Below are positions 26,024 through 34,647 of a DNA stretch of 64,000 nucleotides, piece after piece; position 1 is the first letter of the stretch; each line of letters starts with the position of its first letter. Under the pieces are notes generated by a model, which saw nothing but the letters and a program-made list of their open reading frames with translations, had not been told where the DNA came from and made no database searches. The stretch is taken from the NCBI GenBank assembly GCA_025062325.1, contig JANXAL010000023.1, positions 1 to 64,000 of the forward strand, read 5' to 3'. Made by a program: the position numbers and the translations under genes. Source of the stretch: Roseiflexus sp. GTDB taxonomy: Bacteria > Chloroflexota > Chloroflexia > Chloroflexales > Roseiflexaceae.

Positions 26024-26521
26024 GCTCACAAGCGTCGCGTTTTTGGGGTGCGATGAATGTTTTCTGTGTCCTAAGGCCCTTGTTCCCCTCCTCCCCTCTG
26101 TCCCCTTTTCCCCCTTTTAAGTGTAGGCTTTTTGGTGTGCGAAGCGGAATTGCCGCATCCTAGCGCCCTTGTTCCCCTCATCCCTCCTGCCCCCTTCTTC
26201 TACAAGGGGAGAAGGGGAGTCGAGGCGTTCCGATGGCTGAAATCCGCAATGCAACCAGAAGGCTCGCAAAAATCTACACCTGTGAGCCCCACGCGCCCCC
26301 CGCATGCGGGTAATTAGGGAGAAGGGGAATTGAGGGCGTCCTGATGCTTGAAACGGGCGATGCAACGTAAGAGCTTGCCGAAAAATCCACACCTGTGAGC
26401 TTCTCCAACCCCCCGCGCCCCCCCGTGCGGGGAGTTGGAGGAAGAAGGGGAGTTGCGCATCCTGAGATCAAAATAGGCAGTGTAACGTAAGGGCTTGCCG
26501 GAAAAAATCTACACCCGTGAG
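26024..26521 (-). mobile_element. Composite MITE-like element flanked by TCACCCTCCC
   Basis: Reading left to right: right arm (26024), right arm (about 26119), left arm (ending 26284), left arm (ending about 26400) and a further core plus left arm (ending 26521). This order fits one copy nested inside another plus a tandem remnant. TCACCCTCCC is present on both outer sides (26014-26023 and 26522-26531), so the composite or its founder inserted as a unit. Confidence 0.65.
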
Positions 26522-26569
26522 TCACCCTCCCATCCGCTCGCTCATCGCCATCAACCGCCTCCCCGCCCC

Positions 26570-26735
26570 GCATTCTCAACAGGCTTCTATCTGCTTTTCT
26601 ATTTGTTTATTCGCTTCCCATTCGTTGACCCCATTCGTTGACCCTATTCGCTTCCATTCGTTGATTCGCTTCCCATTCGTTGACCCCATTCGCTCCTATT
26701 CGCTTCTTCGTTTCCTATTCGCTGCCTGCGGCGAA
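26570..26735. repeat. Degenerate tandem repeats of CATTCGTTGACCC / CTATTCGCTTC
   Basis: About ten short units mixing ATTCGTTGAC and ATTCGCTTC occur between 26620 and 26725. The tract has low complexity and no gene. Confidence 0.6.
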
Positions 26736-26754
26736 TGGAATAGTCCAGTATTCC

Positions 26755-26925
26755 TCTACTGAAGCCCTGGCTGAGGACATGAAAGCCTCTCCGGGGCTTC
26801 TACGTCCTGAGCAAGGGCTTATGGAGCTTGAGAAAATAATTCGGTCTCGCCCGGTCCAGCTGGCGTAGGCGGGCTTCGCAACCGTAGCCCGCGACTTAGG
26901 CGCCAGGCGAGTTCAGAGGACGCGC
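26755..26925. repeat. Dispersed palindromic repeat, GCGGGCTACGG family (inverted)
   Basis: GGCGGGCTTCGCAACCGTAG and CCCGCGACTTAGGCGCCAGG match the block at 34380-34425 nearly base for base. Preceded by GAAGCCCTGGCTGAGGAC-type sequence. Confidence 0.6.
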
Positions 26926-27146
26926 GGCTTGGTAGCAGAGGTTTACGGATCTGATGTTACAGAGTTGCACATTGGACGTGGAGCGTTGTACACTACCCTA
27001 GAGCAAGCAAACGGTGCACGTGGACAGAATGGCAGGATGCCAGTAGCAGGTCCTTGTATGCACAAATTTTGGGCTTTTGCACCCTTGTATGCGCTTATTT
27101 GAAAAGTATGAAGGTCTGCTGCATCACTAGAGACGCTGAGGAAGAC

Positions 27147-27222
27147 TGGCGCGGGCGGGGCGATTCGAACGCCCGACCAACGGTTTAGAAGACCGCTGCT
27201 CTATCCACTGAGCTACGCCCGC
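27147..27222 (-). tRNA. tRNA-Arg (anticodon TCT)
   Basis: Read on the minus strand: acceptor GCGGGCG pairs with CGCCCGC, D-arm TAGCTCAGTGGATAGAGCA, anticodon loop CTTCTAA giving TCT, T-arm GGGCGTTCGAATCGCCC-type, discriminator G, and an encoded CCA. It decodes AGA/AGG. No integrase or attachment duplication is seen next to it. Confidence 0.97.
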
Positions 27223-27345
27223 TCTGTGATCACTATAGCACACGTTTGATGCAGCGACAAGCCTGAACGGAGGCGAGGGACGCAGTACTGACGGTGCGTC
27301 TGGATGCCCTCGTTGTTCGGCGCGTTCGTCGTGTGTCAGTGCCGG

Positions 27346-27455
27346 AGGACACGGATGTGCACGGATCAAGACGGATTCGCACGGATCCGGTCGTCGGCTA
27401 CCACAGTCATACCCGCGTACATCCGTCGCATCCGTGCGAATCCGTGTCCCCCTTT
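27346..27455. repeat. ACGGAT hairpin repeat, copy 1
   Basis: CACGGATGTGCACGGATC ... GACGGATTCGCACGGATC and the complementary GCATCCGTGCGAATCCGTG form a long imperfect stem. Related copies lie at 28077-28170 and 57299-57396. Confidence 0.6.
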
Positions 27456-27484
27456 CCGCAACCGAACTCAAGAGGAGGCGAAAC

Positions 27485-28030
27485 GTGCGTTTTGCAATTG
27501 GCGACTCAACGCTGGAACTGATCCGCGGCAATATTGTGGAGCAGGATGTTGATGCCATCGTCAACGCCGCCAACGAGACGCTGGCGCCGGGGGGCGGCGT
27601 TTCTGGGGCGATCCATCGCGCCGCCGGTCCGGAACTCGCCGAGGAGTGTGCGCGCATCGGCGGCTGCCCGACAGGCGAGGCGCGTATCACTGCTGGTTAT
27701 CGGTTGAAAGCGCGCCACGTGATTCATGCCGTCGGTCCTCGTTACACTGGCAGCCCGCGCGACGCAGAACTGCTCGCATCTGCCTACCGCTCATCGTTGC
27801 TGCTGGCAGCGCAGCATGGCCTGCGGAGCGTTGCTTTTCCGTCGATCAGCACCGGGATCTACGGCTATCCGCTCGATGAGGCTGCGCCGATTGCGCTGGC
27901 GACGTGCCGTGATATGCTGCAAAGCCATCCCCAACTTGCGCTGGTGCGCTTCGTCCTGTTCGATGAAGAGACCTTCCGCGCCTACGAGCGGGCTGCGCAG
28001 AGTATTGGGTTAGCGCCTACTGAGAATTGA
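27485..28030 (+). CDS. Macro-domain protein (ADP-ribosyl or O-acetyl-ADP-ribose hydrolase)
   Basis: 181 residues. DAIVNAANETLAPGGGVSGA is the ADP-ribose-binding loop of MacroD-type proteins, with HAVGPRY and SISTGIYGYPLDEAA completing the pocket. Homologues remove ADP-ribose from proteins or deacetylate O-acetyl-ADP-ribose in the cytoplasm. The start is GTG 27485, preceded by AGGAGG; this is the only well-placed ribosome site. Confidence 0.9.
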   Translation: MRFAIGDSTLELIRGNIVEQDVDAIVNAANETLAPGGGVSGAIHRAAGPELAEECARIGGCPTGEARITAGYRLKARHVIHAVGPRYTGSPRDAELLASAYRSSLLLAAQHGLRSVAFPSISTGIYGYPLDEAAPIALATCRDMLQSHPQLALVRFVLFDEETFRAYERAAQSIGLAPTEN

Positions 28031-28076
28031 CACGGCACTCTATATCATTGCAACGCAGAGACAGTGACATAAAAGA

Positions 28077-28170
28077 ACACGGATGCGCACGGGTGTGACG
28101 GATTCGCACAGATCGGCTGGGGATGGAGTGCGATCCGTGCGAGTCCGTCTCGATCTGCGCCAATCCGTGT
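28077..28170. repeat. ACGGAT hairpin repeat, copy 2
   Basis: ACACGGATGCGCACGG, GACGGATTCGCACAGATC and the reverse GATCCGTGCGAGTCCGT form an imperfect stem. It lies between the macro-domain and aldehyde dehydrogenase-like genes; the rest of 28031-28351 shows no gene. Confidence 0.6.
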
Positions 28171-28351
28171 GCTTCCAGGCGCTCCACTTCTCGCCTCGAC
28201 CCTGTTCGAGCGAACTATGCTATACTGCTCCTAAAACAGAGATACGCGCTCTGGCTGCAAGCGTCTGCGCTGGACTCTCATCGAAAGACAGTGCAGCGGT
28301 TGAGGAGATCGCTCTCAGGCGGATCGCTTGAAGCGAAACGAGAGCAGATTC

Positions 28352-29800
28352 ATGCACAAAGACATCAAAATCTACCGCAACTATATCGGCGGCGCCTGGA
28401 TGGAATCGCTGGCGCGCCGCCATGCGCCCAATATCAACCCTGCCGACGCCAGCGATCTGATCGGTGAGGCGCCGCTTTCAATCAGTGATGAGGCGATTGC
28501 CGCCGCCGAAGTGGCGGCGCATGCCTTTCGCTCCTGGCGCCAGACGCCTGCGCCTGAACGCGGGGCGCTGGTGTTGCGCGTGGCGCGCCTGCTGGCGGAA
28601 CGGGCGGAAGATGTTGTGCGTGTCATAGTGCGTGAGCAAGGCAAAACTCTCGCTGAAGCGCGCGCCGAGGTACAGCGCGCTGTCACATATGCGGAGTTCT
28701 GCGGCGGCGCTGCGGCTGCAACTGAAGGCGTCACTGTTCCGCTGCGCACCCCGGCGCACTTTGGCTATGCGCGCCGCCGTCCCCTTGGTGTTGTCGTGCT
28801 GCTGACGCCGGAATGGTCGCCGCTCGCGCTGCCGTTCGAGCGCCTGGTGCAGGCGCTGGTGAGCGGCAACACTGTCGTGCTGAAACCAGCCCTGGCGACG
28901 CCGGAAACTGCGGAATGGCTGGTGCGCTGCTTTGCCGATGCCGGCGCACCATCCGGCGTCGTCAATCTGGTCCATGGCGCAACAGATGAAACAGGGGCTG
29001 CCCTGATTGACCACCCGGCAGTTCGCGCAGTCTGGATTGGCGGGTCGCACGCCGATATTGCCGGTGCGCGGCGGCAGGCGGAGGCGCGGGCTATTCGCTT
29101 CAAGAGCGAGCAGATAGATGTCAATCCGGTCATCGTGCTCGAAGATGCTGATCTAGACTTAGCGCTGGCAAGCGTGATCGCTGGCGCCTTCGGGAATGCC
29201 GGTCAGTCGCACACTGCAACCAAACGGGTGATTCTCGTTCATCCGGTAGCGGATGCTTTTCTCGAAGAATTGGTTGAGCGCGTCTGCAGACTCCGCCTGG
29301 GGAGCGGCCTCGATGAGCGAGTCGGGATCGGACCATGCACCGATGAGGCGCAGATCCGGCAAGCGCTCGATCTGGTCCATCAGGCGCGGGCGGAGGGCGC
29401 TGAAGTGCTCTGCGGCGGTACGCGCGCGCAGGACGAGGCGCTGGCGCATGGCTACTTCTTGCGCCCGACGATCGTGGATCGGGTGCGGCCGGAGATGCGG
29501 ATCGCCCACATACCCGCGCCGGGACCGGTGCTGGCGGTGACGCGCGTCGAGAGTTTTGCCGAGGCGCTGGCGTATGCCAACCAACCACATATGGTTGTCG
29601 CTGCTGGCATCCACACCCGCGACGGCGCGCGCATGCTGCGCTTCGTCGACGAGATGAACGCGCGATCGATCCACATCAATGCGCCTACCACCAGCGACGA
29701 GCCACAGATGCCCATCAATCACGACGCTCTGATCGACTTCTTTAGCGAAACGAGCGCCGTTTACGTACAGTATGGCACAGGAAACGGGGGAATGGCGTGA
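28352..29800 (+). CDS. Aldehyde dehydrogenase homologue lacking the catalytic cysteine
   Basis: 482 residues, normal family length, with the Rossmann stretch SGNTVVLKPALATPETA and IVLEDADLDLA. Three active-site positions differ: the nucleophile loop reads FGNAGQSHTATKR, with His287 where the family has Cys; the oxyanion Asn motif TPWNFP is TPEWSP; and the ELGGK motif is EQIDV. NAD binding may persist, but normal thiohemiacetal chemistry cannot. The frame is intact, so this looks like a maintained pseudoenzyme, not a broken gene. Convergent with the gene at 29803, 2 bp apart. Confidence 0.85.
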   Translation: MHKDIKIYRNYIGGAWMESLARRHAPNINPADASDLIGEAPLSISDEAIAAAEVAAHAFRSWRQTPAPERGALVLRVARLLAERAEDVVRVIVREQGKTLAEARAEVQRAVTYAEFCGGAAAATEGVTVPLRTPAHFGYARRRPLGVVVLLTPEWSPLALPFERLVQALVSGNTVVLKPALATPETAEWLVRCFADAGAPSGVVNLVHGATDETGAALIDHPAVRAVWIGGSHADIAGARRQAEARAIRFKSEQIDVNPVIVLEDADLDLALASVIAGAFGNAGQSHTATKRVILVHPVADAFLEELVERVCRLRLGSGLDERVGIGPCTDEAQIRQALDLVHQARAEGAEVLCGGTRAQDEALAHGYFLRPTIVDRVRPEMRIAHIPAPGPVLAVTRVESFAEALAYANQPHMVVAAGIHTRDGARMLRFVDEMNARSIHINAPTTSDEPQMPINHDALIDFFSETSAVYVQYGTGNGGMA

Positions 29801-29802
29801 GG

Positions 29803-30639
29803 TTAGTTGTGCGGCGCTAGTGCATCCGCCAGCATCTGCGCCTGGTGCTGGATCGCTTCTAGATCGCCTGCCTGCGGCGCCAGATGTGCGTAGTGCTCGA
29901 AATCGGCCAGTGCGCCTAGCCAGTGGCCAATCCGGGCGCGCAACAATCCGCGGTCACGCAATTCACTGGCATCGAACGCCAGAAGAAGAATCCGATCAAC
30001 TGCTGCGAGCGCGCGCTCAAACTGTTCGCGCTGGATATAGGCGCTCTTCAGGTTGCGCAGAATGCGGATCAGGATCGACCGCCGCGATGGCGGCGCCATC
30101 ACCTTCTGGATCAGCGCTGGGTGGGTGTTTCCAGTAAACGCGGCGATCTGCCGTTCGCACTCCGCATATGACCACAACCTGCCACGGTTGAAGGGATCGA
30201 TGTACAGATCTCCCTCCTGCGAGTCGATGTAGCGCACTAGAAAATGCCCGGGCAACGCTAGCCCGACCATCGGCAGCCGCAACCGCCAGCCAATCTCCAG
30301 GTACAGCACCGAAAGCAGAATGGGCAAACCGACGCGCCGCGCAATGACCTGATCGAGGAAACTGTTGGCCGGATCGCTGTAATTCCAGTAGTTGCCGCGA
30401 AACCCAAGCTCCTCAAATAGATAAGCGTTCAATGCTGCAACAATGGCGCGCGCTCCTTGCCCGTCAGCAATTCGTTCCCGCGCGGCAGCAGCCATAGCAT
30501 CGATGGCCTGCAACGACGCCGGGAGATTGCTGTCCCCCTGGTCTTCCCAGGCAATGCAGAGCGCTGCCTCCGCCAGATTGATCTGGTCATCGGGCAGCCG
30601 AGCGATAGCGCGAAAACGACGACGTGCAGGCGAGGTCAT
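29803..30639 (-). CDS. SirB1/transglutaminase-like protein with TPR-type tail
   Basis: 278 residues. NAYLFEELGFRGNYWNYSDP, NSFLDQVIARRVGLPILLSV and LPGHFLVRY belong to the SirB1 N-terminal (transglutaminase-core-2) family; the catalytic Cys of true transglutaminases is not apparent. The C-terminal 90 residues (SAYIQREQFERALAAVDRIL, ALADFEHYAHLAPQAGDLEA) look like two or three TPR helices. The molecular role of the family is unsettled. No clear ribosome site precedes the ATG. Confidence 0.82.
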   Translation of the reverse strand: MTSPARRRFRAIARLPDDQINLAEAALCIAWEDQGDSNLPASLQAIDAMAAAARERIADGQGARAIVAALNAYLFEELGFRGNYWNYSDPANSFLDQVIARRVGLPILLSVLYLEIGWRLRLPMVGLALPGHFLVRYIDSQEGDLYIDPFNRGRLWSYAECERQIAAFTGNTHPALIQKVMAPPSRRSILIRILRNLKSAYIQREQFERALAAVDRILLLAFDASELRDRGLLRARIGHWLGALADFEHYAHLAPQAGDLEAIQHQAQMLADALAPHN

Positions 30640-30977
30640 AAGATGATAACGCGGTAAGAGTAACGAACCCTCCTGATGATATCACATGCTGGTGATGAGG
30701 GATGCGCATGCAGGGCATATGCCGCCGTCTGGCCCGTCATCCCGAACATGGTTGATTGAGGGCGGGTCTCAGACCCGCTACGCTCTGCCGCCTGCCGGGT
30801 GCGCTCTCCGTTCCCTGCCGGATGCAGCCGTCCGCCTGACCATTCATGATCGCCCCTCGATGATCGCTGCGTCCCCCCATTTCCCAATCGTCCATGCTAT
30901 AATGCACTAAGACCCCGGCTCTTCTCTGTCCGCTATGCGTTTTGAGCGGCGCGAGACTATTCTGTTAGTGCTGAAGC
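30640..30977. other. Divergent intergenic region
   Basis: Holds a perfect palindrome GCGGGTCTCAGACCCGC (30762-30778) whose core GGTCTCAGACC also occurs near 11879, and the extended -10 at 30895. Confidence 0.4.
30895..30903 (+). promoter_or_regulatory. Extended -10 promoter of the metallophosphoesterase operon
   Basis: TGCTATAAT, a perfect extended -10, about 75 bp before the gene; no -35 is needed or seen. Confidence 0.6.
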
Positions 30978-31829
30978 ATGCGTATTGCCTATACCGCAGA
31001 TCTTCATGGCAACCTTGATGGCTATCGCGCGTTATGCGAGTTTGCGGCGCGTCATGAGGCGCACGCCATCATTGTCGGAGGTGATCTCCTGCCCCACGCA
31101 ATACGACGCGATGATGCGTTGACAACACAGCGGACGTTCGTCGAGCGCGACCTGGCGCCGCTCCTGCGCACGTTCCGGTCGCACCACCCAACGATAGCGG
31201 TCTATCTGTTACCGGGTAACGACGATTGGATGGCGGCGTATGCCGCGGTTGAGGAGCTGGCAGTGGAAGGGCTGGCGTATCCGCTCCATGAGCGCGTCTA
31301 CCAACTGAGCGATCAGCTATGGCTTGCTGGGTATGCCTGTGTGCCGCCGACACCGTTCAGCATCAAGGACTTTGAGCGATGCGACGAGGGACGAACGCCG
31401 CCGTTCAGTTTCGATCACGCGCTGACCAGCCGTGGCGGTGTGATCCGACCACTGCAGCGCCATGAGTTCGAGGCGTTGCCGTCGATTGCGGAAGACCTGG
31501 CGATGCTCGCCAAGCGCAGCGACCCGCGTCGCACGGTGTACGTCTGCCACACGCCGCCTGCTGATACGCCGCTTGACCTGATGTCGAACCGGCGACACGT
31601 TGGCAGCCGTGCACTGCGGGCATTTATCGAACAGCATCAACCGCCGCTTACCCTGCATGGGCACATCCATGAAGCGCCCTCACTGAGCGGTACGTATGCT
31701 ACCCAGATTGGTGCGACCTGGTGCGTCAACCCAGGACGCGATCAGCGCTGTTTCCATGGCGTTTTGATTGATCTCACCGGCGGTGCGGTTCGTATGGAAC
31801 ACACCGTCTACGGCGTGCAACCGGAGTAG
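30978..31829 (+). CDS. Calcineurin-like metallophosphoesterase
   Basis: 283 residues. Metal ligands appear in order: Asp8/His10 (TADLHGN), Asp36 (VGGD), GND (LPGNDDW), His in VCHTPP and GHIHEAP, followed by a VNPGRDQ block. Such enzymes hydrolyse phosphodiesters or phosphomonoesters in the cytoplasm; the substrate is unknown. The moxR-like gene starts 14 bp after the stop, so the three plus-strand genes to 34276 form one unit. Confidence 0.88.
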   Translation: MRIAYTADLHGNLDGYRALCEFAARHEAHAIIVGGDLLPHAIRRDDALTTQRTFVERDLAPLLRTFRSHHPTIAVYLLPGNDDWMAAYAAVEELAVEGLAYPLHERVYQLSDQLWLAGYACVPPTPFSIKDFERCDEGRTPPFSFDHALTSRGGVIRPLQRHEFEALPSIAEDLAMLAKRSDPRRTVYVCHTPPADTPLDLMSNRRHVGSRALRAFIEQHQPPLTLHGHIHEAPSLSGTYATQIGATWCVNPGRDQRCFHGVLIDLTGGAVRMEHTVYGVQPE

Positions 31830-31843
31830 AAAGGTTATCGGCA

Positions 31844-32812
31844 GTGTTCAACACCATTGGCGACGTCAAAGCGGCGCTTAGCGCGCAGCGGTACATTCCT
31901 TCCGATGAAATCGCCACTACCGTGTTCCTGGCGGAAAAACTCGGCAAGCCCATCCTCGCCGAAGGTCCAGCGGGCGTTGGTAAAACTGAACTGGCAAAGG
32001 TGTGGGCAGCGACGACTGGACGTGAACTGGTCCGCCTTCAGTGTTACGAAGGTCTTGACGAGACTAAGGCGCTCTACGAGTGGGAGTATGCCAAACAACT
32101 GCTCTACACGCAACTACTGCGCGATAAACTCAACGATCTGCTGGCAGGCGTCACGACGCTTGCCGAGGCAGCCGACCGACTGGCTGCCGAGGAGGACGTG
32201 TTCTTCTCCAGCCGCTTCATGCTGCCGCGCCCGTTGCTTAAGGCCATCACCAGCGAACGACCGGTGACGCTGCTGATTGATGAAATCGACCGCGCTGATG
32301 CCGAGTTCGAGGCGTTTCTGCTCGAGGTGCTGAGCGATTTTCAGGTGAGCGTCCCCGAACTCGGCACCATTCGTGCTCGCCATCAACCGATGGTGGTGCT
32401 GACCAGCAACAACACCCGTGAACTCTCCGAGGCGCTGAAACGTCGCTGCCTCTATCTGCACATCGATTATCCGACTGCCGAACAGGAACTTCAGATTGTC
32501 AACCTGAAGGTTCCCGGTCTCCCCCCAAAACTGGCGCAGCAGGCGGTTGAACTGGTGCAGCGGCTGCGCGGCATGGATTTGAAGAAGCATCCGAGCGTCT
32601 CTGAGACGATTGACTGGGCGCGCGCACTGCTCGAACTCAACGCTCGCCATCTCGATCGTGCGACGATTGAGAGTACGTTGAATGTGCTGCTCAAATTCGA
32701 GGGCGACCTGCAGCGCGCACGCCGCGCTCTGGTACGTGATGAGGGGACCCGTCGTGACGAGTTCGGCCGTCTGCGGCGCGACGACGAGAGCGCTCGCTTC
32801 CGCGGCAACTAG
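31844..32812 (+). CDS. MoxR-type AAA+ ATPase
   Basis: 322 residues. Walker A GPAGVGKT (41-48), Walker B LLIDEIDRAD, sensor-1 VLTSNNTRELSEALKRRC and an Arg-rich sensor-2 region. MoxR ATPases act with VWA proteins as chaperones that insert metals or activate enzyme complexes; the CoxD/CoxE pair of CO dehydrogenase is the closest model. The next gene encodes such a VWA partner. The start is a GTG with AAAGG upstream. Confidence 0.88.
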   Translation: MFNTIGDVKAALSAQRYIPSDEIATTVFLAEKLGKPILAEGPAGVGKTELAKVWAATTGRELVRLQCYEGLDETKALYEWEYAKQLLYTQLLRDKLNDLLAGVTTLAEAADRLAAEEDVFFSSRFMLPRPLLKAITSERPVTLLIDEIDRADAEFEAFLLEVLSDFQVSVPELGTIRARHQPMVVLTSNNTRELSEALKRRCLYLHIDYPTAEQELQIVNLKVPGLPPKLAQQAVELVQRLRGMDLKKHPSVSETIDWARALLELNARHLDRATIESTLNVLLKFEGDLQRARRALVRDEGTRRDEFGRLRRDDESARFRGN

Positions 32813-32887
32813 CGGGTTGTAGCCTGTACTCATGCGGTTTTCGCCACATGCGAACCTGCGCCTGAGCGCGCAAGGGAGGAATGGGGG

Positions 32888-34276
32888 ATGGATCAGCGGA
32901 TTGTCGATTTTATCCATGCGCTGCGCGCGAAAGGGGTGCGTATTTCGGTCGCCGAAAGCATCGATGCAATGCGCTGCGTCGAAATCGCTGGCGTCGCCGA
33001 TAAACAGTTCTTCCGTTCGGCGTTGCGCACGTCGCTGGTAAAAGAACCGCGCGACTTGCCGACGTTCGATGAACTCTTTCCACGTTTCTTCGGTCTCGAC
33101 GCGCCGCCGCCGCTCCAGCAACCCGGCGGCGGCATGGCTCCCGAAGAGCGCGAAAAGCTGGCGCAGATACTGCAACAGATGCTTGCATCGCTCTCGCCGG
33201 AGCAACTCAAGCGCTTGTTCGAGATGATGATGACCGGGCGAGGCATGAGCGGCAGCCAGATGCGTCAGTTTCTCAATGAGAATACGACTGCCACTCAGAT
33301 GACCACCGGCTTCCAACCATGGGCTACGCGCCGCGCGCTGCGCGAATTGCAGTTCGATCGCCTGGAACAGTTGTTGCAGGAGTTGCTCCAGAAATTGCGC
33401 GAGGCGGGCGTGAGCGAAGCGGCGCTCCGACAATTGGAACAAGAGGCGCGCGAGAATCGCGAAGCGCTGGCGCAGCAGATCGGCAGAGAAGTCGGGAACG
33501 GACTGCAACAGCGCGAAGCGGAAGAGCGTCGCCGTCGCGTGGTCGAGGACTTGCAGGATCGTCCCTTCGAGGAGCTGAAGTACCAGGACGACGATGATCT
33601 GCGCGCCGTGATCAATCGACTGGCAGCGCAGTTGCGCACGCGCGTCGCGTTGCGGCAGAAGCGCGCCAACAGAGGGACGCTCGATGCGAAGCGCACGATC
33701 CGCGCCAACCTGCGCTACAGCGGCGTGCCGCTCGATATTCGCCATCGCCGCAAACACCTGAAGCCGCGCATTACCGTGATCTGCGACGTGTCTGGTTCAA
33801 TGCGCGCCGTTACTGGTTTTATGCTAATGCTCGTTTATGCGCTGCAGGACCAGATCAGCCGCACTCGTCCCTTCGTCTACTACCGCACCATCGCTGATGT
33901 CCAGGCCGATTTTCAGCGACTGCGCCCCGAAGAGGCCATCCGTGTCGTACCGGAGCGGGTCCAGGGAGGTCCCTGGCAGACGAGCCTGGGGTCCTGTCTG
34001 GAGACATTCACGCGTGATCATCTCGATGCGGTAGACCGCCGCACCACAGTGATCTTCCTCGGCGATGGCGATGATCATATGTCGCCGCCCAACCCGCGCG
34101 CCTTCGAGATCATCAAGCGCCGGGCGCATCGAGTCGTCTGGTTTAACCCTGAGCCGCCCCACCGCTGGGGGCGCGAGGACAATCACATGCACATTTACGG
34201 GCCAATGTGCGATGCAGTCCACCACGTGAGCAACCTGCGTCAGTTGGCCGCAGCAGTGGACAGGTTGTTTCCGTAG
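32888..34276 (+). CDS. CoxE-like VWA-domain protein
   Basis: 462 residues. The N-terminal 200 are helical (IVDFIHALRAKGVRISVAE, then long Gln/Glu/Arg-rich helices). The C-terminal VWA domain has the MIDAS motif DVSGS at 300-304 and a TVIFLGDGDDH strand. CoxE family proteins partner with MoxR ATPases. GGAGGAATGGGGG precedes the ATG, 75 bp after the ATPase. No CO dehydrogenase or other client gene is nearby, so the target is unknown. Confidence 0.88.
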   Translation: MDQRIVDFIHALRAKGVRISVAESIDAMRCVEIAGVADKQFFRSALRTSLVKEPRDLPTFDELFPRFFGLDAPPPLQQPGGGMAPEEREKLAQILQQMLASLSPEQLKRLFEMMMTGRGMSGSQMRQFLNENTTATQMTTGFQPWATRRALRELQFDRLEQLLQELLQKLREAGVSEAALRQLEQEARENREALAQQIGREVGNGLQQREAEERRRRVVEDLQDRPFEELKYQDDDDLRAVINRLAAQLRTRVALRQKRANRGTLDAKRTIRANLRYSGVPLDIRHRRKHLKPRITVICDVSGSMRAVTGFMLMLVYALQDQISRTRPFVYYRTIADVQADFQRLRPEEAIRVVPERVQGGPWQTSLGSCLETFTRDHLDAVDRRTTVIFLGDGDDHMSPPNPRAFEIIKRRAHRVVWFNPEPPHRWGREDNHMHIYGPMCDAVHHVSNLRQLAAAVDRLFP

Positions 34277-34647
34277 CCGGGCGAGAGCGCAAAATGCACC
34301 CGGCATTTCTCGACAAGAGTTTTCAGATAGGCTCTGGTGGAGTTTGAGAACATAATCCGGTATCGCCCGGTTAAGCCCGCGCAGGCGGGCTTCGCAACCG
34401 TAGCCCGCGACTTTGGGCGCCAGGCGGGTAGGCGGATAGCAGAATTTATTCAAAAACCATCAACCGCCAGGCGGGTAGGCGGATAGCGGAATAATTATTC
34501 AAAAACCATCAACCGCCGGGCGCAGGGCGCAGCCTGCAGCGGCCGGCTGCGCCAGGAGATCGCTTCGCCACGGCTCGCAATGCTGTCTGTCACGCTGGCG
34601 TCTGGAGCGGTGCCAGCGTCTTATGTGTTCAACGTCCGGTTGATCCC
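34277..34647. repeat. Repeat block: GCGGGCTACGG family plus 47-49 bp tandem repeat
   Basis: 34365-34425 matches the block near 26840-26925 (GCGGGCTTCGCAACCGTAGC). It is followed by two tandem units, 34418-34464 (47 bp) and 34465-34513 (49 bp), each running from CGCCAGGCGGGTAGGCGGAT to CAAAAACCATCAAC. A third unit begins and breaks off. No gene is seen. Confidence 0.7.

Noticed and set aside
27147-27222. tRNA-Arg as integration site of a mobile element
   Set aside because: No integrase, no duplicated tRNA 3' end and no phage-like genes lie within several kb on either side.
32114-33757. 547-codon open frame on the minus strand
   Set aside because: It lies entirely opposite the MoxR and VWA genes, has Gln/Arg/His-rich composition and no motifs; it is a by-product of high-GC codon use.
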